Source: Ascaris suum
Taxonomy: Eukaryota > Nematoda > Chromadorea > Rhabditida > Ascarididae
Assembly (NCBI GenBank): GCA_013433145.1
Contig: CM024179.1
Location: forward strand, 4,326,501-4,390,500
Direction of reading: 5' to 3'
Length of the DNA: 64,000 nucleotides
In this document: in pieces, positions 34,791 to 47,000 of the stretch
Layout: the number at the start of each line of letters is the position of its first letter
Numbering within the stretch: position 1 is the first letter of the stretch
Notes under the pieces: generated by a model
What the model saw: the letters and a program-made list of their open reading frames with translations, nothing else
What the model was told of the DNA's origin: nothing
Databases searched by the model: none
Position numbers and translations under genes: made by a program

Positions 34791-37700
34791 GTGAGCGAAC
34801 TCTGAAAACCTAGAAGTCATGGCGCTTCAAGTTCGGTTCACCTTGGTCCTGCGCCTTTCTCGTCCCACTTCCAAAGGGAATCAAAAACGCTACCTGCGAA
34901 AAAGAACAGACGTCGAACTTTGAAAGCTAACACTGCGGAATTAGAACCAAGTGGTTGGCGCCCTAGCCTTAATAACAACTGCCATGACACGCCATAACGA
35001 TATTGTGCTGAGCTAATCTCCACCTAATTTCAAAGCATTCTTGCAAATTCCCATTGCGCTGCACCAAATTCGCATTGCCTAGCTGAGCAGTGCTATGCAA
35101 TGCAATTACACTCTGCTCCACGAGCTCGGAGATTAGGTTTAGGCAGAGTTTTGAATTTGCCTCAAAACAATCTGTTGGCTGTCAGGCGGGTATGTAGACC
35201 TAGTCTTGTCTAAAGACCATCCATCACTTTCGGGCATAATAGAGACTTAAATGTGTCCGAATAGAACCTAAACGTAACTAAAACTTTGCAGCTATAAGAA
35301 TTTTCTGAAAACGCAAAGGAAAATATCTCTAAATTAAAGGAATTGCTTAAATGCCCTGTTCGGTTACAATATGAGTGCCTGAGGATGCGTCTAACTTTTT
35401 TTACTGGTCAGCGGTTACTTGAGGTAGTGTCATTAAACAAGCTTATCGCGTTGGCAAGTATTGAAGAAAGATAAACAAAAAAAAACATAATAGCATTGTT
35501 CTACTGTGGCGTTATTAAATCTGCGCTTATATTAAGTCATACAAAACGCAGAACCAAACGGCGATTTCGAATTTATTTCCACGGTTTAAACTCGCGATTG
35601 TTTTTAGATACATGCATATGTGTATTTCTGCTTATGCGATTTTTCAACTGCGAAAGTAACTAACCTAGTTTTGCGATATTTTGATGGACATAACGCAAAG
35701 TATAGACTGACTTCCGTTATCATATTCCGCTTAGTCCGTCTAGTTCAATATGGAACGTGAAATTTGAACGGAGCAGGAATTCATATGTTATCCACCTCTT
35801 GGATCCCTTAAAAGTGGATATTTTTATGGAAGATTTAATCGGTTAAACTATGAAGGCATTATTTACATTATGTTGATGAAAATTTTTTCGCAAGATTTTT
35901 CCCACACTCTTTTGTGAAGTTTTAAGCATCCCGTTGAACAATTACGGTTGCATGTTGAATGTCTGTTATCGCTTTGCAACCATCTGTTCCAAGAACGTTC
36001 TCACGATATCGACCGAACCAGTGGCACGTGCACGTTCGCGAGTTCATCCGCGAATACGCTCAATGCTATCGTCTTTGGCATGAGCACGGAGGAGCAGACT
36101 CATTTCCGAAATATCCCAAGGTGCGAAAGACCGTTGCCTTGTAAACATTTTAGACAGCCGGCGGACGTGACGCACGATACCACCATCTCCGGTCGGACAA
36201 ACTTCAGAGATTTCATGGAAGAAAACGACGTACCACCGGACTTTCTTCAACAGAATGCATTTGCGTTTTGTTGATGCTAGTTCTGGCTCAAATCTCAAGG
36301 TTGTTCATTAAATTCATCCAAAAGCTTCTACTCGTGCCACAGTGCATCCCATTAACCTTTGTAAAATGCGCCGTGAAACAGGTTCATGGCCGCTTCCTAT
36401 AACTTTCCTGGTTCTTAAGCGCATCGCAGAAGTAATGTCATGGCCATTTAGACGATTTTCCTGCGTGCCATATCTTGTCCAATGTTTTCCCCGCCTTGGA
36501 AGTTGCGTTCGTCTCACGTTAGCTGAAGAAAGCGTCCGCAATTTCGCTTGAAAGCTATCGCCCCACCACTCGAGATTCTTTGTTTATGATATTCCCAAAT
36601 AATCATCACAGATGCATCAATGCAGCAATTTAGGCTGAACTAACTCCTTGACTATCCATATCAGATCCGTCTCCCTTCGGCCGGCGAAACTGCAACTTAT
36701 TTCATGTTTAGGCGACTGGGTGTCTTAAATATGAGTACAGGCCGAAATTGAGTGTACTGATCATGCATGGATTTTTGATGGAGTCTGTCGTGAGAAGTTG
36801 CTCTTTATGCTTCTTGCTTCCATATTCTACAAAAGCACGTTGATGCTCTCGCCAAATGGTCGAAAATAGCTTGTTTCAGTAAAAACACTGCTCTGCACAG
36901 TTTTCATTCAATGTTGCATGAGACCGCAATCCGTTTCCTACTGATATCATTTTTGCATCCCATGAGTCGCTGCACAGACATCCTCGCCGCTGAATCGTTC
37001 AATCTTCTCACTATTGCCGCTGTTACGTCTTGAATGTTTAGTTACCCGAACTTCAGCTTTGCGAACGTTTCACATTCCTCTCTATTTTATCCTCATATCT
37101 GTTTTATATATTTTCGCTTTTCAACATCTTGAACTAAGTTAGGACATACTAAATATGTTGACAGCACTAGACCTTCTATCCTCGGGGACCATAAAATATT
37201 TGTGCTTTAAATTTCAAGTTTTTTTCGATGTAACTGCTGTAAAACGCCTTATGGTTTTTCAAGTGGATACAATGATTCCAAAACAGCTTCTTCCCATTGG
37301 TGCATGCAGGATACAAATGTTTCATTTCACCAATATCAGCTGCAAAAACGCCAAAGTGACGAAAGGGAACCTAAAGATATTCATATGGTCTTTCTCTTTT
37401 AAGCGACTGTCTTCTGCTAATTTTACCAAGTATAGTAAGTTTCGAACGCTCTTCATAGAAGCGAAATGCTATGCGCGTTATGTTGCTCTAAATTTGGTTA
37501 ATGAGCGGATATCAAACACAGTTGGATCTGAGGACGCGTCATTGCCTTCTTTGATGAAGGAGAACAGTACGGATGCGTCACCATGGTGTGATCCATGGTT
37601 TCTTTTGTTTTACTAGAGTTCAAGCTCGCTCTTTCAAAATATGGGTGCTAGTTCATCTTGTTTAAGACCTTCCTTCGATTATAGGTATTAACTATGCGAA

Positions 37701-37876
37701 TTTGTTATCATAGATCGTGAGATATCTGGTCCTTTCTGCGTCAGTAACAGTTCGGCTTAAGTGCAATATGTAATGGAACGTTTGCAGTGCTGGATATCCC
37801 GAACTTTATTAATTTCTTCCGCTTAATCACTCAACCAAATTATCCGAGTATTAACGATAGGATGTTGAGCTGTCGT
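34791..37876. other. Unassigned stretch downstream of the myosin gene
   Basis: The 35.95-36.3 kb part has long open frames on both strands at once (108 codons plus, 84 codons minus), and I could not decide which, if any, is coding. A 153-codon plus-strand ORF at 37155-37616 is AT-rich and has no recognisable motif. No other gene is supported. Confidence 0.4.
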
Positions 37877-38022
37877 TTAAACTCGCGTCCTATAGTCGAA
37901 ATGGCGACCACCATGTCCCTCCCACGCGGAGTCGAATTGATGTGCAGTGATCTCAGCACCTTTGTGACGCGTCAACAATGTGTGCTCAAGGGGCGTTGCA
38001 CACGTCCTCCACTCATCGTCAT
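37877..38022 (-). CDS. MYO6: Myosin VI terminal exon
   Basis: The acceptor TGGTTTCAG is followed by [20 protein letters not shown], then [23 protein letters not shown] follows at 37877, leaving the protein about 17 residues shorter than the vertebrate C-terminus. A further small exon reached from a donor near the end cannot be excluded. Confidence 0.85.
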
Positions 38023-41000
38023 CTGAAACCATATTTGGTGGCAACCGAGCACACGACTTGCATCACGCAGACACGTGCGAAAACCCAACTGCAGGTGTAT
38101 GTGAGATGCTAAAATCGCATGAAGGCATCTCTCGCTTGTGATTTTTGGTACCGAACTCTGAGACGTATGTGGCCGTCAGTGGCAAAAATGCTCCGAAATT
38201 GCTGTGAGCCGCTCGGCGCTAAGTCCTTCGCGAATTCTTTTGTTTATTTAAGAATGCCTGGGCCAGTCGAAAACCTTGTTTCTTTAGGCCAAATAGGCAC
38301 AACTGTGTCAGGCGATATCTGTGATGAAAAGCGCGTCGACTGTCAGACAACTTGTTTCATATTTTAAATCGAGGTTCAAGCAGCCGTTCGCACAGTCAAC
38401 TGCCAGTTCAGCCGATGAGCGCGAAATATACTTGCAAAGGGGCTCAATTTATTCCTATACTGATTATCTCAATATCAGTTGGAAATCTGATGCGTAAAAG
38501 AAACTAACCGGCGGTGCGTAAAATGGCGCCGTCCCTGTCGCGTACAATCATTTCACGCCGAATCCATCGTCCGTCGAAATGACCGTACCATACTCCATCA
38601 CATGGCAAAGGGCTGCCGTTCATGCGCGCTGAAATCAAAGTCTGCGCATATTCTCTGAAAAATTCAGCGTAACAATTTCGTTGAAACAAAGCACCGCTTT
38701 ACCCTTGGCCCATGTTGATAACGCCAGCAGCCTTAATCACTAGAGCAACAGTTGTTGTGCACCTAATTGTCGAATCAATACATGATTGATTCATTGAAAC
38801 AGCGCCATATTTTAACCAGGAAGTAAGAAGGATCCGAAAAGCTGCAATTCTATCATTGATTCTTAACTTGTAGGCTTCGTGACTCTCCGGAGTTGCCAGC
38901 CTATAGAGGGAATTTGTGATATCGGCGTTCATGGTTTTCATCGGGGACGCATAATAGAGAAGAAACCGCTTTCACGCACTTTTGCAAATGATTTTCCGAA
39001 CACTTATTGTTTTTTGTTTATGAATGAATAGTGTTCAATTATATGGGCAGGTTACTTCGCTCACTTGGAATTAACTTGATCTATGCGTAATTAAACCTGG
39101 GTACGGTTCATATATTTCAATTCCTCATTTACAAGCACATCCTTCATAAGCTCATCGATTTCCCCACCCACATCAAAGTACACTGATCCACATAGAACCA
39201 TTCTCCGCTTTGCCCTCGAACATGCTGCTAGTTTGTCATCTCTGAACACTGTGATTACTCTCACCCCTCTTCATGAGGCTACCTTCGAACATGCATCGAT
39301 TTGCAAAATAGGCTCTATGAGGAGCAAAATACGGTATGTATACTGCGCATCTGCCGAGAATCTATTCCTCTTCGCGCTGGAAATTCTGAATGCGTTTGAT
39401 CGCCGTTTTGGAGGTATCTCTGTTGAGGTGACTCTAGTTAAGTGAGAACTATTCTAAATCACACAGCATCCTGAAGGGGCAGAAGAATTTGTAACTGAAT
39501 TGCATCAAAGGGAGTGACAACAAAAACGACTTACTGAGAAGCTCTCGCTGTTCGCTTGTTGCGGATGACAGTGGAACTTTGAAGAAACGTTGTGCGCGTT
39601 CAATGAAATCCTTTTCTTGGGAGTGAAGGAGGTTATTCTCTTTACTAACAGCCGGTTCATTGTTCAGAATCTCTGAATTGAATCAGCTTACTTTATTGTC
39701 AGGGCCTTTAATGAAGGAGGACAGGCTTTTCTAACATCAACTTTAATGTGTTTTTACCATTGCAGACTCGATAATCTTTAATTACTCGGTCCTCGTTTTC
39801 GATCTGATGGGATCCCAAACCGATGGTCACTTGGTCATTTGGGGAGCAACTCATTAGATTATTCCCCGTAACTTCTATTAAGATCTCCGCTCTATCAAAT
39901 CGCTCCTCAGCAGAGTCTGAAAATCCTTTCCCTTCACGGCTTTGCAAACACCGTCATTAATTCCCCACAAGATATCGCTCACCTCCTGATTTCATTTGTG
40001 TGGGATATACTCAGCCAACTTCTCTACCATAAACTTATCCGGAGGTTCCAAGTAGTAGGAAGAAGAGACTCACACAGTCATAAGCGCAAACCTATCGCTC
40101 CTCTAAATGCGATTTTCTCAAAGTTGCTGTGAACTGACTGTTCGGTTGTTATTAAGCACACCTCATGCAGTGTTTGAGTTGTTGAAGAAATTAGCACTGT
40201 CGCTTTCCTTATGGGATTCAGACAGCACAGTAGACAGATTTCATTTAGAAGGTGCCGTAGGGAACGAATGGTATGATGGTAAAACTCAACAAAGAAGTAT
40301 AGATTAAGAGGTGCGTATTGTGAGCATTGAGCAGACACCGCCACGGATGCGAACATCATCGCACAAAAAACCGAGGCTCATCCGTTTGTTGGTGTTGCTG
40401 CGACTTCGGCTTGAAAGAGCCGGAATTTTTTATTATGTCTAAAAACATCGATTCCTGAGCGTAGAAGGATTTAAATTCCCCTCCCCCCCCCAAAAAAAAA
40501 ATTGCCAGAAATGCTGCAGATATTTCTGTTTTACAAAAACCTCACGATTAAACCATTCAAGAGTAAGCAGTTTATACGTGAATGCATTGAATATAGGGAG
40601 ATTTGAAGAGTCGCGAAATAACCAACTCAATGATAATTTACGAAAAGACATTATCCACATGCACTGTTAAGTTACCTGGTGCTCAGAACAATTATTTATA
40701 TGTCGGTGTTTCCGATTAGCGCAACACATTAATTGCAGTTTTTAATTCCTTTGGCGGGAATTAATCTCAGTGTTTTCGGGGTTCCTTCTGATCTGCATCT
40801 GAATTTCATCCGAAACTGAGGAAAACAACTACCTGGCGTGCGTATACTTAAACGGGGATCGTAGATTTGTCGTCTGCGACTAGCGTTCTTTTGTTTCCAC
40901 TCGTAATACGCGCGAACACGTCGATGATACTCCCTTTTACATAGAGCTGAGAATTCCGCATCTGAAAGAGAGCATTAGTCGCGCTCCAATCGTCTAGCTT

Positions 41001-44000
41001 CGCTCCATTATGAAAATACTGTTGTAGGTCTTTTTGGAGCACTGCTGTCGCCGGTGAGCAAGGCAAAGAAGGGAAAAGTATGTATTTTATTCCTTTTTCG
41101 CCTCGTATCTGCACAAAACCCGCTACGGGCATAAGCACGTGCATGTGTGGGTGTAGATTCCTAGGTGGCACGACCAGAGCTGCACTTCGCTCAACTGGGT
41201 CCATTTGACAGGCTGGACGCGGTGAAAGGGATCTGCCGAAAATAATTACGCGAAAGTAGACAGCGAATAAACAGCAGAAAGTGTCTGATTGTTTTATCAG
41301 TTGTACACAGTCCTATCAAGCTGAAGCTGTAGAAATGAGCTTCAGCAACAAAATGCGGTTACAGTATGTTGGTTACAGTGTTATAAACGAAATTTTTCTT
41401 TATTGCTCCCGCGGAACAACATTTACTATAACGAATGATTTTGCATGACGCGAAATTTGATGAAGCGGGGAAGCGGAAGGGTGCGTTGCATCAAGTGTGC
41501 AGATTTTCGGAGATGGACGAAATCGGCAAATGGGATGCCAGAAAGAACGACTTTATTTAGCTTTCAGACAAAGGATGATCCCGTTTGTATGGGCCGCAAT
41601 CATTTAGAAGTTTTTGAACGTTTTCGTAAGAAAAGTCCGTCGAGGGCTTATGGTAACCCCGTGTGAACAATCCTCAACATCGCCCGTAAGGACCTCACAC
41701 TTTCGATAATATCAAACACATGCCATACAACATATTTTGTCGGGAAAAAATTCTCTCTCAGATCGTTCCATCCACTGAGGAATGCTGCTAGCGAAAAGCC
41801 TATAAAGCTTAGCAGAAGTCATTTGCTGAATCACTCGCCACATGAGTACAGGTATTTGCATACCTTTGCTGCTCATTATAGCATTACGCAGATCCACATA
41901 TTTCCACTTCGTCAGATCCAAATTGCATGTTTTATTCCGATCGCAGACAACAGCACTACAAAAGATAAGCATATGAGGCCCGTAAGCATTGCGAGTATTC
42001 AATAAGTTGAATTACGTTTAGAAAGAGTAATATTTTTCTCCAAGCATTTACTGCTTTCGATAAATGCTCTAAATGCTCTAAATGACGGAAGCATTCAAAA
42101 GTTGCTAATTACAACCGAGGAAATAGATACTGATTACTCTAATCGGTGTGAAAAAGTGTCCTGCGAGAAAATGGAAGAGAATTGTTTGGGTTAGAAAATG
42201 TCACCCGCTTCCCCGACAGCACAGACTGCCTTACGTGATAGATCGACTCAGCGCATCAGGCTCTCGAGAACCTTTTAGTGTAGCAGCGTTCGGTAAGCGG
42301 TAAATGGTAAGTGTTCGGTAAACGTTCACAGTGATGCACTGATTCTAATCTACCTGTTGGCATGGGAACATCCAATTAACCATTTCTTAAGTTAAGGGCA
42401 TGTTTACATAGTCAATTTTACAATGGTGCATGGCTTCTGTGTGCTTTCGTTTGTAAACAGTCCACCTCCATCAAACAGTGCAGTCCATCAAAATTTTTAT
42501 TGATGCATTCCAGGTGTTCATTTCAATTTCCTCAAGATTTGATCCTGAGGGAATCAGGGAAGGAAATAGAGGAAACAGAAGAAAACTGACACTTGCAAGT
42601 GGGAAAACGTTGTCAAAGGTGATGTGAGAATTCAAAACTGTGACTGCATATGTTTAAGTAGGATAATACGTAAAAAATTTGCGCCCTTCCACGTTAAACG
42701 TGCTTGTTGTTCAATGATTTTGCCTGAGTAGTTAATCCCGGTCATCATAAGACACAACAAGTTCTACTGTAACTGATTCCATTAATAACACTTTTATACT
42801 GTACTATGGTTTACTCCCAGCTCTTTTTTGTAAATCATCCATACGACGGACCGTTCACTCCTTGATGAAGTTTAGCAAAAATTAGGCCCTTTATTTCCAG
42901 TACAGTATAAGCACTCATAACGAAACATATTACATACCTTTGCGAATGTTGCTGTTCATTTATTTCCAGTTTTCCAAGAGTTATTCCGGATTGTGCAACA
43001 TCAACACCTTTTTGCTTCTCATTCTCATATGAGGTCAACGATGGCCTAAAATTCAATTCAACACTCCCCACTTATACAGTTCCCGCTATCAGAACAGCTC
43101 CCAGACCACCAAATAACCATCAGCTAATTCGGCTGAAACAAAGTGGTAACGAATTCAAGGACTGATAATTGCCAGCTTTAAGCGAATTCTTCGGGAAAAT
43201 AGTTTATTAGCAAAAGAACTGCAGAAAACCGGCTCATGTTGAGGTAACAGTAGCAGCCAACAATAATTACTATCACTCTTAGAACCTATTACCAATAATT
43301 CGTTTCTGTGTGACCTTTATTAACGCATTTTCTTTACTAGGGCAAGATTCGCGTAACTTACGTCGTCTCTCCACGTAATGTCTTCTGGATGTTTTCGTTT
43401 TTCTGTTTCTCCTCTTTCTGAAACTGCCTTCTATTTTGTTGTTCTTGAACTTGCTTCCTCCCTTCTCCCTCTTCATTCTGCTGTCGTAACCGCTCTTTCT
43501 CTTTTTCAGCTCCCATTTCTTCCTCCATTCTCTGGATCCTATCCTGTTCATCATCACTAACCTGTTTCCTTAAAACAATATGTCTCACTGATAGAATCAC
43601 TCATGTTTAATAATTAAAAATATATAACTGTGACAGTCGGAACTAATTTTCAAAATAACTTTGTGGCACAGAACATGCCTATTCACAGCTGATTATGATC
43701 GCAGTCTCAGATGTGCGCAAGCAGTCTTTAGCCATAACTACTCACGCTATTTGTCCACTTTCACGTACACAGATCCCCGAAGTCGGAATATTCTAACGCG
43801 ATAGATGTGCGACAGGGTATGGTCGTCCACAACCCATTCATTGCTTGGACAAGGCCTATCCTACAGATTTTTCAGTTATAGATTATTCTCGTGGGTCTTC
43901 AGTTAATGTACCATCTGTCCTTCTAATTTTCATATCTTTCAGTGGACTGCATTGGTCGTGAGCCTTTGCGAACTACTCCCGGTGCATACCGAAAAAACTG

Positions 44001-47000
44001 TCCAGTATGGGAAATTGGTCTTGTTGTGCGGATTAGCACATAATTGTGTGGACAAACCAAAAACTAGCTCTGCGTGCTGTTGATAAAAATGAGTGGAAGA
44101 AATCAAAGATTGCGAAATTTGAAATCCTTGAATCTTTTCACATCAGATTTACCAAACACTTCCTCCTATGCGGATATGATTTCATAGGGTTTACCTGAGA
44201 GCAAGCAACAACGTTTCCGCATCCCTGACTAGACCTTCATATCGTGTCGTTACGGTTTCACGCGGCATCAGCGGATCTCTCTGAACAGGACGAATATTAT
44301 CCTTCAATGAACGAAATCGTTGTATCCACACATAGTTACTGTGCAACGTTCACCTGTTTCTAGCAAACTCAGCTCATCTTGTTTAGTCTGTAGCATAGTT
44401 TGTTAGTCCGACTTAGCGATATATTTTAGGACGTAGCAATGGGTCGGTCTTATCCGCTGCATCAGCCTTTTTGCGTATTTAGTGAAACTTCGTCTAGGCA
44501 AAACCGCGACGAGGCTTCATCACTGGGCTGGCAACCAAACTTGCTCGCTTGATAAAGTGCCAATTGAGTGGCGTTTATTTGCGCGTCACTTAATTTGCCC
44601 GCTTATATTCATTCGCTTATTAGTCGGCCATTTCAATCGGTACCCAGAAAGACGGTGTATGCTCTTGCTGTTAACCTCGCGGTTGTTGATGATGAGTTCC
44701 TGAGTTTCTTCGCGTTTGACGAACTGAGTTTCAGTATTAGAAAGACGAGTCTGTTCCCTTTCCCTTAAGCGGTTATTTTTGGGTATTATCGTAATTAAAC
44801 GGATTTCTCGTGATTCGTTAACTTTCCAAGCCAACAATTCCACCAATTTCCGAAATTTCATATGAGGACGTATAGGGGCCCATCTGCAGACGCCGAGACT
44901 TGGAAAACTCCAGAGAACTTTTGTAAGAATAAGAAAACTTATTTCTAATTAAACGAAGGCACCAACAAAATTAATCGAGAAATACGGTTTATTTGTTAGT
45001 GCAGAAGGCGCCAAAGCGCCGAGGATATTTAGCTTCTAGAAGTGCTTGAAGCTTCAAAAACTTCAGCTGCATCGCGCCGAATATCACCACGGCTTGTTGA
45101 TGCCAGTAGTGAATGCATTTAGACTGAATTTACCGCAAGCGATAATATAAGAAATTATGGCATTATCTGTTTTGCCAATCAACATCAGAACTTGCGTCAC
45201 TTGCAAGTGCGGAGCGATTCTAGAAAATATAGTTTTTGTTTATGCAGTATTCCTTGGCAATGATGTTGCCACTTCAATTTTGCAGTCATCCCTGCTTCCA
45301 GTTCAGAGGCCAAAAACGGCCCATTAGAAAATCTGTAATAATTTGGAAATGCTATCCTTAGGAATCAACTTGGTATTTTCAGTTATTTCGGTTTGACACA
45401 GCACGGCCAAAAAAGGATGATAGTTTTTAACACGAATCTCGAAGAAAGTAAGACAACAACCTTAATATCGGTCACCAATAATTCGATATTTTCCTTCATC
45501 GCTTCAAGTTGAGGTGTCCATTTTAGTTGATTCTCCATAGACAATTCCTTTAGCACAGCCGTCATCTCGTTGATGTTATTCGTCAGTGCTCGCACTCTCG
45601 TTAGACACATAATTCTGGGGATTAGCATCAGTTCAAAGGGCACTAGCATGTGTGGATTTATGCCTATTACTCGAGGAACAGCCGAGATAACACACGACTT
45701 ATTGAAATCAGAGCACACAGCACCGATGCTCTGGGACCGTTTCGCTTCAGTGAGTAGTTTAGAAGCAGCTGGCCGAAATTTCGGTTCTTTGGAATTTAGA
45801 CAGTTTTCGCAGTGAATTTGGACATGTGAGACCGCATATGTACTGACTCAAACGTGAAGAAAAGTGGAGCGTGCTTTTTAGTTTCCCTCAGTTTTTCAGC
45901 CAATGTCCCTACTTACTTTCGAGTTAAATGTGTTTACTGAGTCCTTGTTCTTTTAACTCGGTAAAAACTCACCGTGGTCGATGAGTTCTTCTGGCGATCA
46001 ATCCCCTCACGTGACTTTGAATTTTAAGAAGCTGCTCGTTGCGATATTTTATCTTGAGTTGAACTGCAATGAGACAGCAAAATGTCAGCAAGTTTGCACT
46101 TGAGAATAGATGAACATAAAAATAGAAACTCCTTATGCAATAAAAATTTAGTGCTTAAATGTGTCGTCAGAACAGATAACACGGCAGCATTCATTTGAGA
46201 AGGCAGGAGACTATCAAAATACCGGACCGATAAATGTTTGAGACAAGTTCTGATGACTTTGCAAAGAAAACGTCTGCCGACGAAATAGACTTCAATGCCT
46301 CAACTTCATGCTTTTCGCATTAAAATGCGCCGAAGCGGCGAGCAAAAACTCTTCAGGGTGGCATGCAATCAAGGGATGGAAAGAAACCAACTGCGCTGTG
46401 CGGCACTAATAAGCTTAGCACGATAAGCGTTGGACATCATATCCATCCTCAACTCAAGTACTCATAAAGAAGTGAAAAGACCTAGAAGAAATGCTGTGGC
46501 AACACGAACTTTTTGCTCTTCAACTCATCATTTATCCTGCGAAAACATTCGAAAATATCAAATAAATAAACCCTACGAGTTGCCTCGCGGTGAACCAATT
46601 GTGAAACGAATTAACACAACGTGGAGAGCATAAACGCACTTCATTCCATGAATCACGACGGGGAATTTTCATCAAGAGAAAAAAGGAGCAACAGCCATAC
46701 TTAAAGCGCTGTACAGTGCAGCACTAAACTCGGTACGTATCGATTTCTTTCACTCCGACGTTCACAAACCCGTCAACCATGCAATGCACCGCTATGAAAG
46801 CCGACGGTAAAGTCCACTCTAATGTGCTACAATGAACGAGAAAATGTCCACTTGGTCCCGCTCACTATAACTCGTTTTTCTGGAAACTTTCAAATTTTAG
46901 TGCTTCAGTGGTTATATCCTCTGGTTTCAGTAACTTGGCAAGAAGACCTGAAGTCTTCTATACGCCAACTTGTTACTCCGCCTTGCAGATAAGTAAGCCT

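Noticed and set aside
40848..41204. 118-codon minus-strand ORF
   Set aside because: The true myosin exon 40833-40961 uses a different frame ([16 protein letters not shown]); the ORF extends into intron and shows no homology.
43279..43557. 92-codon minus-strand ORF, Lys/Arg-rich
   Set aside because: An alternative frame of the charged-helix exon; the frame with correct splice phases and Glu/Gln-rich content is the real one.
46330..46435. Minus-strand [11 protein letters not shown] segment as the missing IQ exon of myosin VI
   Set aside because: No acceptor gives the required phase without a stop, so the resemblance is probably chance.
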